From Roseiflexus sp. (lineage in GTDB: Bacteria > Chloroflexota > Chloroflexia > Chloroflexales > Roseiflexaceae): DNA of 64,000 nucleotides. The DNA lies in contig JAGHYV010000004.1 of the NCBI GenBank assembly GCA_017743475.1, positions 1 through 64,000 on the forward strand. Direction: 5' to 3'. Under the pieces are notes generated by a model. It had not been told where the DNA came from. It was given only the letters and a program-made list of their open reading frames with translations, and ran no database searches. The translations under genes were made by a program, and so were the position numbers. This document shows positions 54,705 through 62,175 of this stretch, in pieces; within the stretch, counting starts at the first letter, position 1; each line of letters starts with the position of its first letter.

Positions 54705-54862
54705 GTCCACCGCAAAAAGGCTACATTACCGCAGAGGCGCAGCGTTCATAGAGGAAAATGCCATATCGTGTCGCTCAAACGCACGCTTCGCCGCACGTAC
54801 ATTTCATTTTTGAAGTTCTCTGTGCTCTCCGCATCTTGGCGGTACGTTTTTGCAGTGAAGTC
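54705..54862. repeat. Dispersed ACCGCAGAG-type repeat upstream of bcsA-like gene
   Basis: CCACCGCAAAAAGG and ACCGCAGAGGCGCAG on the plus strand and an inverted TTCTCTGTGCTCTCCGCATCTTGGCGGT form a family with 13703-13750. The open frame through it (from 54758) is an accidental translation of the repeat. Confidence 0.6.
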
Positions 54863-56896
54863 ATGAATCGTTTCGTCCAGAAACTGCTGCCCGAAGACCC
54901 CGATCTGCGCGCAGAATTGCGCCTGGGATTGCTGCGCGTGCTCGTTGCCGCTAATCTGCTCCTCGGCTTCCTGTATCTGAGCTGGCGCTACTCTGCAACG
55001 ATCAACTGGGCCGCCTGGCCCATCGCCATTGGTCTGGTGATTGCCGAAACATACAGTTATATTGACGCATGGCTGTTTGGGCTGACTCTCTGGAAACTGA
55101 AGCAGCGCGGCGAACCGCCGCCACCGCCCCCCAACGCAACTGTCGATGTCTTCATCACCTGCTACAACGAACCAGTTGAGATTGTGCGCGAAACAGCGAT
55201 CGCTGCACGCGACATTCGTTACCCGCACCGCACCTACCTGCTCGACGACGGCAATTCGCCAGCGATGCAGGCAATGGCAGAGGAGATCGGGATCCGGTAT
55301 CTGGTACGCTCCGAGGAATGGAAAGGAAAACAGCGCCACGCCAAGGCAGGCAACCTAAATAACGCTCTCTGCCACACCAATGGCGAATTTGTGCTGGTGC
55401 TGGACGCCGATCAGATCCCATCACCCCATATTCTCGATCGCACGCTTGGATACTTTGCCGATGAGCGTGTAGCGCTGGTGCAAACACCACAATGGTTCTA
55501 CAACGTTCCCCCAGACGACCCGCTTGGCAGCCAGGCGCCGCTCTTCTACGGTCCCATTATGCAGGGAAAAGATGGCTGGAACGCAGCGTTCTTCTGTGGA
55601 TCGAACGCTGTCCTGCGCCGCGAGGCGCTCATGCAGATCGGCATCGCCAATTATGTGCGCGACCTGGAACTGCGGGTGCAGCGCGCCCTGCGCACCGCCG
55701 ATACCCTGCTGCACAAGGCTGCGCAACAGGTGAAGACCGCCGGGAATCAGGCGCTTCAGGCGGCCATTGACGAATTGCATGCTGCCGTGCGCACGAGTCG
55801 TCGCATGTTGCGCGAGGGACGCCCCATCCAGGAAGTCACCTGGTACTTCCAGCAGTGCGCTGCCGCCGCCGCGCGCCCAATTGTTGCCGACGACCTGGCG
55901 CGCCTGCGCGACGAACTGACGACCATCCCCGGACTCGAAGGGGATGATGACCTCACCTCAACGCTGAGCCGGTCGCTCGATGACGAAGCGATCCTGCATA
56001 CACTGACGACGCGCGAACGCTCGCCGCTGGCAGCCATTGCCACCGTGCGCGAGTTGCTGCTGGCGGTTGATATCGACCGCGCTGATGAAGCGCAACCGGT
56101 GATGCCGCTGGCAACGATCTCGGTGACCGAAGACATGGCGACGGCGATGCGTCTGCACGCCGCAGGGTGGCGTTCCGTCTATCATCATGAAATCCTGGCG
56201 CGCGGTCTGGCGCCAGAGGATCTCCGCTCGGCGCTCCAGCAACGCCTCCGCTGGGCACAGGGAACGATCCAGGTGATGCTGCGCGAAAATCCACTCTTCA
56301 TACCGGGGTTGTGCTGGGGACAGCGCCTGATGTACTTTGCCACCATGTGGAGTTATCTTTCCGGTTTTTTTAGCGTTATCTACCTATCCGCGCCGATCTT
56401 CTACCTGATCTTTGGAATGCTGCCGGTGCGCACGCAGGCGGACGAATTTTTCTGGCGGCTCGTGCCCTACCTGATCACAAACGAACTGGTCTTCGCAGTA
56501 GCTGGATGGAAACTGTCCACCTGGCGCGGAAGGCAGTACAGTTTGGCGCTCTTCCCACTCTGGATCCGGGCAGTCATCAGCGCCATCGGCAATGTGTACG
56601 CCGGACGACCGCTTGGTTTTGTTGTGACGCCAAAAGTACGTCAAGGAGGCACGCCTCTCTGGGGCGTATTGCGCCTGGTGCGGATCCAGCTCATCACCAT
56701 AGCGCTCCTGGTGCTGGCTGCCGTATGGGGATTAACGCGACTGGCGTTAGGCTGGCAGATTGAAGGCATTCCAACACTGGTCAATGTCTTCTGGATCGGG
56801 TATGATTTGCTTATGTTGAGCGTGGTGATCGACGCGGCGCTCTATCAACCGGACGAACAGGAACAACCTATGTCGGTGGCTGCGTCAGCAGCATAG
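54863..56896 (+). CDS. BcsA-like processive glycosyltransferase (GT2) with large central insertion, no PilZ domain
   Basis: A 677-residue membrane glycosyltransferase. Two N-terminal helices precede the GT2 domain with Asp95 (VDVFITCYNE), Asp181-Ala-Asp183 (VLDADQIP), FCGSNAVLRRE, the TED motif 422-424 and QxxRW at 460-464 (QRLRWAQG), then several transmembrane helices (LSGFFSVIYLSAPIFYLIFGM and others). Between QIGIAN (about 263) and TED lie about 155 extra helical residues (rich in Ala, Arg, Leu) where other BcsA proteins have about 10. The C terminus ends after the last helices without a PilZ domain, so direct c-di-GMP control is unlikely. I use ATG 54863; upstream codons are repeat. Confidence 0.9.
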   Translation: MNRFVQKLLPEDPDLRAELRLGLLRVLVAANLLLGFLYLSWRYSATINWAAWPIAIGLVIAETYSYIDAWLFGLTLWKLKQRGEPPPPPPNATVDVFITCYNEPVEIVRETAIAARDIRYPHRTYLLDDGNSPAMQAMAEEIGIRYLVRSEEWKGKQRHAKAGNLNNALCHTNGEFVLVLDADQIPSPHILDRTLGYFADERVALVQTPQWFYNVPPDDPLGSQAPLFYGPIMQGKDGWNAAFFCGSNAVLRREALMQIGIANYVRDLELRVQRALRTADTLLHKAAQQVKTAGNQALQAAIDELHAAVRTSRRMLREGRPIQEVTWYFQQCAAAAARPIVADDLARLRDELTTIPGLEGDDDLTSTLSRSLDDEAILHTLTTRERSPLAAIATVRELLLAVDIDRADEAQPVMPLATISVTEDMATAMRLHAAGWRSVYHHEILARGLAPEDLRSALQQRLRWAQGTIQVMLRENPLFIPGLCWGQRLMYFATMWSYLSGFFSVIYLSAPIFYLIFGMLPVRTQADEFFWRLVPYLITNELVFAVAGWKLSTWRGRQYSLALFPLWIRAVISAIGNVYAGRPLGFVVTPKVRQGGTPLWGVLRLVRIQLITIALLVLAAVWGLTRLALGWQIEGIPTLVNVFWIGYDLLMLSVVIDAALYQPDEQEQPMSVAASAA

Positions 56897-57021
56897 CGTA
56901 GTCTGATATGGCGGATTCCTCTCATAATCGGTGCTCCAGGGGTAACGTGATGAAAACCAACCACGAAATTTAACCCTGAGATCAGCAACAGAACGACCCG
57001 CATAGGAGGCAAAAGCGAGTC

Positions 57022-57375
57022 ATGATACTCCAGATCGAACAGGGCGATGATGGGGTCACAATCGTGCGTATGGAAGGTCGACTGGATCTGCTGACAGCTG
57101 CCGATGTCAAGCATGATCTCACTGACCTGGTTGCCGATGGCCGGCGACGGCTGATTTTCGACCTGGAACGGGTCAGTTTTGTGGACAGTTCTGGGCTTGG
57201 CGCGCTGATCAGCAGCTTGAAGGCTGCGCGACAGGCAGGCGGTGATCTGCGGATCGCGCGGGCCAATGAGCAGGTTCGCACATTGCTGAAATTGACAACC
57301 CTCGAACGGGTGTTGCGACCCTACGAGACTATCGAGGAGGCTCGTGCTGGCTACACCTCGATCGCTGCTGATTGA
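57022..57375 (+). CDS. STAS-domain anti-sigma factor antagonist
   Basis: A single-domain 117-residue STAS protein of the SpoIIAA/RsbV family. The phosphorylatable serine is in FVDSSGLGALISSL, and the family strand ILQIEQGDDGVTIVRMEGRLDLLTA (partly quoted) opens it. Unphosphorylated, such proteins bind and neutralise an RsbW/SpoIIAB-type kinase. The next gene encodes that kinase and overlaps by 32 bp. The upstream receiver-phosphatase (51191) would be the reactivating enzyme. The ATG has ATAGGAGGC before it. Confidence 0.92.
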   Translation: MILQIEQGDDGVTIVRMEGRLDLLTAADVKHDLTDLVADGRRRLIFDLERVSFVDSSGLGALISSLKAARQAGGDLRIARANEQVRTLLKLTTLERVLRPYETIEEARAGYTSIAAD

Positions 57376-57829
57376 AGCACAGGTTGCCACACAGACAATG
57401 GCAGAGGGTCTCGATGCCATGCACCATCTGCTGGCATGCTTCTGGGAAGACGCGGCACGCATCGACTATCTGCCCTCTGAAACGTGGCGACACCTGTTTA
57501 CAACGGCGCTGGCGGAGGTTGTGGCGAATGGTTTGCGCCATGCGTATGCCCCCGAGACGCCTGAGCGCCCGTTGCGGTTGCGGCTGCGCCTCTTTCCAGA
57601 TCGCGTCGAGGCGCTCCTGATCGATCAGGGCGAGCCGTACCGTTCAGCGCCCTGCACCACGAACCTGCCCGATGATCGTGTTGACATCGCAGACCTGCCA
57701 GAGAGCGGGTATGGATTGAGCATCGCGTATGCAGCACTCGATATGGTGCGCTACCATCGCACGCGTGGCGGGTACAATTGCTGGAAACTGGTCAAAAAAT
57801 TGCAGCAGAAGCACAAAAGTAAATCTTGA
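57344..57829 (+). CDS. RsbW-like serine/threonine protein kinase (anti-sigma factor type)
   Basis: A 161-residue GHKL-fold protein. The N box AEVVANGLRHAYAP, the G1 box LIDQGEPY and the G2 box ESGYGLSIAYAALD are present, so ATP binding should be intact. Members phosphorylate a STAS antagonist and hold a sigma factor or another client. Start GTG 57344 with GAGGAGG upstream. The 32-bp overlap with the STAS gene suggests strict co-expression. No sigma factor gene adjoins; the nearest in the window is 50 kb away, so the client may not be a sigma factor. Confidence 0.88.
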   Translation: MLATPRSLLIEAQVATQTMAEGLDAMHHLLACFWEDAARIDYLPSETWRHLFTTALAEVVANGLRHAYAPETPERPLRLRLRLFPDRVEALLIDQGEPYRSAPCTTNLPDDRVDIADLPESGYGLSIAYAALDMVRYHRTRGGYNCWKLVKKLQQKHKSKS

Positions 57830-57911
57830 TTTACCACACGCAGTGGTATATACTTGCGACGGTATGCGTTTGCGCTGCCGTCACAACCATGCACGCAAAG
57901 GAGGCTTCCAG

Positions 57912-58694
57912 ATGGCTAATACGCAGACCCGTCGCGCTGCACCTGATCTCCAATCGTCGAGTGATTCGTCTACGATGCTTGCGCCGCGCAAGCGCGCGAT
58001 GCCATTGTGGGGGTGGTCGCGCAATCAGACGCAGGCGCAGGTGGATAGCAGGCAACCACAGCGCGGTTCGCGTCTGACGTCCTTCTGGAAGGCATTGATC
58101 ATCACATCATTTGTGATCAACATTGTGCTGCTGACAGTGGTGCTGTTGCTTGTCGGGTTCATTGTTCAATGGCGACAGCAGATCACATCGACTGCCATGC
58201 TGGGGCAGGGGTTTGCTGCCGATAATGTCGCCGAACTGCGCAGCATCGTCGCTGGATTGCAGGGCGCAACGATTCGTACTACGATCCCGCTCGATCAACC
58301 GCTGCCATTGAAGGGCGCTGGCGTGATCGTGCCGGTTGATCAGCAGACGACAGTAACACTGGTCGAACCAGTTCCATTGCAGTTGAGCGGAGCAGATATC
58401 GATCTCGGCAACGGCAATCGCCTGCGCGCTAATAATATCCGCCTTACCTTGCCAGCAGGAACGCCGTTGCGCATTGCGCTAAAGATGGATATTCCGCTCG
58501 ACGACGTCACCATTCCGGTGCGCCTCAACGTACCGGTCGAAATACCGCTCAAGGATACCGAACTCGGTCCACAATTCCAGCGTCTGGGATGGCTGGTGGA
58601 TCGTCTTGTCGGTCCCCTCGCGCCAGTATTGGGACTCGACCCGATTCCGCCTGCGCCGCCAGCGCCACGCTATCAACCATCATCACAACCATGA
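57912..58694 (+). CDS. Membrane-anchored protein of unknown function
   Basis: A 260-residue protein with a polar N terminus (about 60 residues, Gln/Arg/Ser-rich), one transmembrane helix (IITSFVINIVLLTVVLLLVGFIV) and an outward domain of repeated short strands such as TIRTTIPLDQPLPL, VPVDQQTTVTLVEPVPLQL and DVTIPVRLNVPVEIPL. The C terminus is Pro/Ala-rich. I recognise no family. The ATG at 57912 has AAAGGAGG upstream; the open frame before it overlaps the kinase gene. Its stop overlaps the next ATG by 4 bp. Confidence 0.75.
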   Translation: MANTQTRRAAPDLQSSSDSSTMLAPRKRAMPLWGWSRNQTQAQVDSRQPQRGSRLTSFWKALIITSFVINIVLLTVVLLLVGFIVQWRQQITSTAMLGQGFAADNVAELRSIVAGLQGATIRTTIPLDQPLPLKGAGVIVPVDQQTTVTLVEPVPLQLSGADIDLGNGNRLRANNIRLTLPAGTPLRIALKMDIPLDDVTIPVRLNVPVEIPLKDTELGPQFQRLGWLVDRLVGPLAPVLGLDPIPPAPPAPRYQPSSQP

Positions 58695-59389
58695 CAGCAC
58701 ATAAACTCGTTCTCTGGGATATTGATGGCACGCTGCTCTACAGCGGCGGCGTTGCGGGCGAAGCGATGCGCGCCGCAATGACGCGCGTCTATGGTCGCCC
58801 ATCTGTCAATGAACGGCGCTCCTACGCTGGCAAAACGGATCAGCAGATCATCCTCGAGACCTTCCCGGAACGTTCACCGGAGGAACTGCTTGGCCAGCTT
58901 GATGAGTTTACCGCTGCCTACCTGGATATCCTGAGTGCGTGGGAGGATGCATTTCGCACCCGCGGGCGCATCCTGGAAGGCGCAATTGAAATCCTGCAAC
59001 GACTGCGTGCCAGAGGGGTTGTCCAGTCATTGCTGACCGGGAATCTTGCACCAGTAGCGCATCTCAAACTGCGCATGATGAATCTCGTTGAGTTTTTCGA
59101 CTTCGAGATCGGCGCATATGGCAGCGACAGTCCGCGCCGCACGGATCTCCCCTCGATCGCGGCAGAGCGTGCTGCCCGGCGCTATGGACGTGTCTTTGCC
59201 GGACCCGACATTGTTATCGTTGGAGACACGCCAAACGACATTGCATGCGCACGCGCCGTCGGTGCACGCGCCGTGGCAGTTGCGACTGGTCCGTTTGGCG
59301 TCGAAGAACTGCGTACGCATGCCCCTGATGCAGTACTCCCCGATCTCACCGATACCAGCGCTGCGCTGACAGCCATACTTGCTCAGTGA
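58691..59389 (+). CDS. HAD-family hydrolase, phosphoglycolate phosphatase-like
   Basis: A 232-residue haloacid-dehalogenase phosphatase. Motif I is WDIDGTLLYSGG with the nucleophile Asp, motif II is LLTGN, and motif IV is VIVGDTPNDIACARAVGARAVAVATGPF, with a cap domain of helices between I and II. This pattern fits Gph-like phosphatases; the substrate is not certain. Start ATG 58691, overlapping the previous stop (ATGA), which implies coupling. Confidence 0.9.
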   Translation: MTAHKLVLWDIDGTLLYSGGVAGEAMRAAMTRVYGRPSVNERRSYAGKTDQQIILETFPERSPEELLGQLDEFTAAYLDILSAWEDAFRTRGRILEGAIEILQRLRARGVVQSLLTGNLAPVAHLKLRMMNLVEFFDFEIGAYGSDSPRRTDLPSIAAERAARRYGRVFAGPDIVIVGDTPNDIACARAVGARAVAVATGPFGVEELRTHAPDAVLPDLTDTSAALTAILAQ

Positions 59390-59542
59390 AGCAACGGCTT
59401 CAGGAGCGTTTCCGGTGCAGCTCCTGCACAAGAATTTGGTCTTCCTCTTTCCAGCGTTCAACCTTTCTACCACATCGTGATCAATCAGGATGCATTCCCG
59501 CCGAGGCGCACCATAGCGGCAACCCCGAACCAACAACGAAAT

Positions 59543-59568
59543 CGCCCCCCTGGTTACCCAGAGGGGCG
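59543..59568 (-). terminator. Terminator of the Flp pilin gene
   Basis: On the minus strand CGCCCCTCTGG pairs with CCAGGGGGGCG (one T-G pair) around a GTAA tetraloop, an 11-bp stem, followed by ATTTCGTTGTT. It lies 25 bp beyond the pilin stop. Confidence 0.65.
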
Positions 59569-59592
59569 GCGACCAACGAGCGCGAACCGATA

Positions 59593-59751
59593 CTAGCGGC
59601 TCAGACCACTATTGATCTGGCTGAAGACCTGGCTGACGCGGTTGCCAAGCAGGGTGAGGATACCGATGACAACGATGGCGATCAGCACGAGGATGAGTGC
59701 GTACTCAACCAGACCCTGGCCTTCTTCCCTGGCGAAGAAACTGCGAACCAT
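59593..59751 (-). CDS. Flp/Fap-type pilin subunit (short type IVb pilin)
   Basis: A 52-residue pilin precursor. The N terminus MVRSFFAREEG ends at the predicted prepilin peptidase site Gly11, followed by QGLVEYALIL, which has Glu at +5 and Tyr at +6 as in Flp pilins, then a long hydrophobic helix (VLIAIVVIGILTLLGN) and a short polar tail. Flp pilins build adhesive or tad-type fibres. No tad assembly genes are in the window, so this is an orphan pilin locus. AAGGAGG lies 7 bp before the ATG, and the gene has its own strong promoter and terminator, suggesting high expression. Confidence 0.92.
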   Translation of the reverse strand: MVRSFFAREEGQGLVEYALILVLIAIVVIGILTLLGNRVSQVFSQINSGLSR

Positions 59752-59799
59752 TGCGAAACCTCCTTAGAAATTGGGTTGAACTAAATGAACCACAACCCT

Positions 59800-59828
59800 A
59801 GTATAGACATCGGATCCCTGGTTCTCAA
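59800..59828 (-). promoter_or_regulatory. Promoter of the Flp pilin gene
   Basis: On the minus strand TTGAGA (59823-59828) and TATACT (59800-59805) have 17-bp spacing, near the sigma-70 consensus. The leader to the ATG is about 40 nt. Confidence 0.7.
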
Positions 59829-60012
59829 TAGGCAATCAGTCCCAAAAAAAAGACGGTACTCTGTGAACGCTCTCTTAGGAAACGGGTAGGACTTTTGGGC
59901 GATACGATAACGGGTAGAAGCGATAACAGGCAGAGCCTGGCAAAACGACCAGAGAGCCCCACAGCTTGGACAGTCCGCTGGCTTCAAGGCAATGTTCTTT
60001 TCTCTAGCATTC

Positions 60013-61089
60013 CTACATCGGTAGGGGGATCAACGCTTCGACGCGCGTACCACGTCCGATGGCGCTTTCGATGCCGAACTCACCGCGGAGCAGCGTTTCG
60101 ACCTGTTGACGGAGTGTGGCGATTCCCATGTTGCGCCGTCCGCTGTCATCAGCCAGCACGTCGCTGACGTGGAATCCGCTGCCGTCATCCTCGACCGATA
60201 CGTGGATCATGCGCGTTCCACCAACATCATCGCGCACGCTGACAAGCACGCGCGCCTGGGTGGCATTAGCATGCTTGATGACATTGTTGAGCGCCTCTTG
60301 AATAAAGCGAAAAATGGCGACTTCGTAGTGGGAAGGCAGGCGCATATCAAGATTCTGCACCATCAGGTTGATGTCGAGTTTGTTCTTTTCGCTTACCTGC
60401 TGAACATAGCGGCGTAACGTCGGCGCAAGACCGAGATCGTCGAGGATCATGGGGCGGAGATCGAAGATGAAGCGGCGCGTGTCCTGGAGGGTGGCATTAA
60501 TGGCATGTTTGAGAGCGCCAAGCTCAGCGCGCGCCATCTCGACATCGCGGTCAAGCAGACGCTGGCAGATTTCAGCACGCAGCACGAGGTTGCTCATCGA
60601 TTGCGCCGGACCGTCGTGCATCTGCAGCGAGATGCGCAAACGTTCTTTTTCCTGCGCCTGAATAATATCAGCGATCAACTGGTCGCTTCCAATCATCCCA
60701 GGCGCACTGCCGGAGGGTGCAGCAATGCCCAGCAGTGGTTCGAGCGCAGTGATCAGTTCAAACACCTGACTCTGCCGTTGTTTGGTGGCCTGCTGACGAT
60801 ATTGCAGTTGCTCAAGCTGGCTGCGCATCGTCAGGAGACGCATTTGCACCTCCTGCGCCGAAGCATAAAAATTCTTAATGTCCGCCTTGCTGTACCGATC
60901 AATATTGACATCCAGATCACGCAGGCGATTTGAGACGGCCAGTTCGCGTTGCTGGAGTTTTTCGACCTCGTTGGAAGTTTGCCGCAAAAGTGCTTCGATC
61001 TCGATCAGTTCCTTGCGCGCTTTTTCCAAATCGGCATTCAATTTATCGTAGAGTTCTTTGATAGATGGCGCAGTATCATTCACCGTCAC
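60013..61089 (-). CDS. Cytoplasmic DegS/NarX-type sensor histidine kinase
   Basis: A 358-residue soluble kinase of the HisKA_3 family. A long coiled coil fills about residues 10-115 (KARKELIEIEALLRQTSNEVEKLQQRELAV, in part). The phospho-acceptor His158 is in LQMHDGPAQSMSNLVLRAE, and HATPase_c includes the N box FIQEALNNVIKHA and DDGSGF and RRNMGIATLRQQVETL. No transmembrane segment or PAS/GAF domain occurs, so it probably senses a cytoplasmic partner. No NarL-type regulator is next to it. It lies upstream of the pilin gene on the same strand, but the pilin has its own promoter. Confidence 0.92.
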   Translation of the reverse strand: MTVNDTAPSIKELYDKLNADLEKARKELIEIEALLRQTSNEVEKLQQRELAVSNRLRDLDVNIDRYSKADIKNFYASAQEVQMRLLTMRSQLEQLQYRQQATKQRQSQVFELITALEPLLGIAAPSGSAPGMIGSDQLIADIIQAQEKERLRISLQMHDGPAQSMSNLVLRAEICQRLLDRDVEMARAELGALKHAINATLQDTRRFIFDLRPMILDDLGLAPTLRRYVQQVSEKNKLDINLMVQNLDMRLPSHYEVAIFRFIQEALNNVIKHANATQARVLVSVRDDVGGTRMIHVSVEDDGSGFHVSDVLADDSGRRNMGIATLRQQVETLLRGEFGIESAIGRGTRVEALIPLPM

Positions 61090-61165
61090 AACAGCCTCCA
61101 GAGCGCAGCTTTGGCAGAATTACAAAGGCAATCGCCGGGTATTATACCACCCTCGACGACTGCCT

Positions 61166-61921
61166 TCATAGAGAACAGAACCGAAGCCGCCAGACGTTGA
61201 TCAGCGCTTCGAGGACAATACGCTTCGACATCTTCGAGCACCCGACACGCCGGTCTGGAAAGATGATCGGCAGTTCGCCAATACGAAAACCAGCGCGCAT
61301 GGTGCGATAGACCAGTTCGATCTGGAAAGCGTACCCGTTCGACTGAATATCATTAAGATTGATGGTCTCCAACACCCGACGCCGATAGCAGCGAAAACCG
61401 CCAGTCGCATCCATGACTGGCAGCCCCAGGATCGCACGGGCATAGAGGTTGCCGCCACGACTGATCATCTGCCGGACGATCCCCCAATCGGTCGTGCCGC
61501 CGCCCGGAACATAGCGTGAACCGATTGCCAGGTCGTAGCGCGTTTCGGCGGCTGCCAGCAACTGCGGCAGGTATGCCGGATTGTGGGAAAAATCGGCGTC
61601 CATTTCGCAGATGTATGCCGCGCCTTCAGCAAGCGCGCGGCGAAAACCGGCGATGTAGGCGCTGCCCAACCCGCGTTTCTCCGGTCGCAGCAACAATCCG
61701 ACACGTGGCTCCTCGGCAGCCATATCTGCCACAATGCTAGCAGTCCCATCGGGCGAATTGTCATCGACGACCAGCACCCGGAAGCGTGACATCTCCAGGA
61801 TGCGCCGGATGAGTTCCGCGATGTTCTCGCGTTCGTTGTAGGTCGGAATAACAACCGTGCAGTCAGCCAGCCCGATATCAATGAACGCTCGTTTTTGCGT
61901 GATCGGTTGCGGCAACGTCAT
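61166..61921 (-). CDS. Polyprenol-phosphate mannosyltransferase-like GT2 glycosyltransferase
   Basis: A 251-residue glycosyltransferase resembling dolichol-phosphate mannose synthase. It opens CTVVIPTYNERENIAELI, has VVDDNSPDGTASIV, RPEKRGLGSAYIAGFRRAL, the metal motif MDADFSHNP and DLAIGSRYVPGGGT, and later MDATGGFRCYRRRVLE. No C-terminal membrane helices are present, as in the soluble subgroup. It would charge a lipid carrier with mannose for GT-C enzymes that glycosylate outside the membrane; the two large membrane proteins that follow on the other strand may be such users. I start at ATG 61921 with GGAGATC upstream. Confidence 0.9.
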   Translation of the reverse strand: MTLPQPITQKRAFIDIGLADCTVVIPTYNERENIAELIRRILEMSRFRVLVVDDNSPDGTASIVADMAAEEPRVGLLLRPEKRGLGSAYIAGFRRALAEGAAYICEMDADFSHNPAYLPQLLAAAETRYDLAIGSRYVPGGGTTDWGIVRQMISRGGNLYARAILGLPVMDATGGFRCYRRRVLETINLNDIQSNGYAFQIELVYRTMRAGFRIGELPIIFPDRRVGCSKMSKRIVLEALINVWRLRFCSL

Positions 61922-62175
61922 GCGATCTCCTTGCCAGCACACAAAGACCCAAAACTGGCGCGGTTGATCTACCAGCGCCTGTCCATTATACTCGTCACAT
62001 CGCCTCCTGCGCGATCACGATCATGACGCGAGAAGGTAGCAAAACGGCAACAAAATTGTCCGCCAGAAAGCGCTCTCTGCTCGTTTCGGGACGTATCTGG
62101 GGCGGACCCAGAGCAACGATTGATACAGCTGTGCGTCGCACGAACACGTCTGTGCTTCGTACTGTTGGGGGACTC

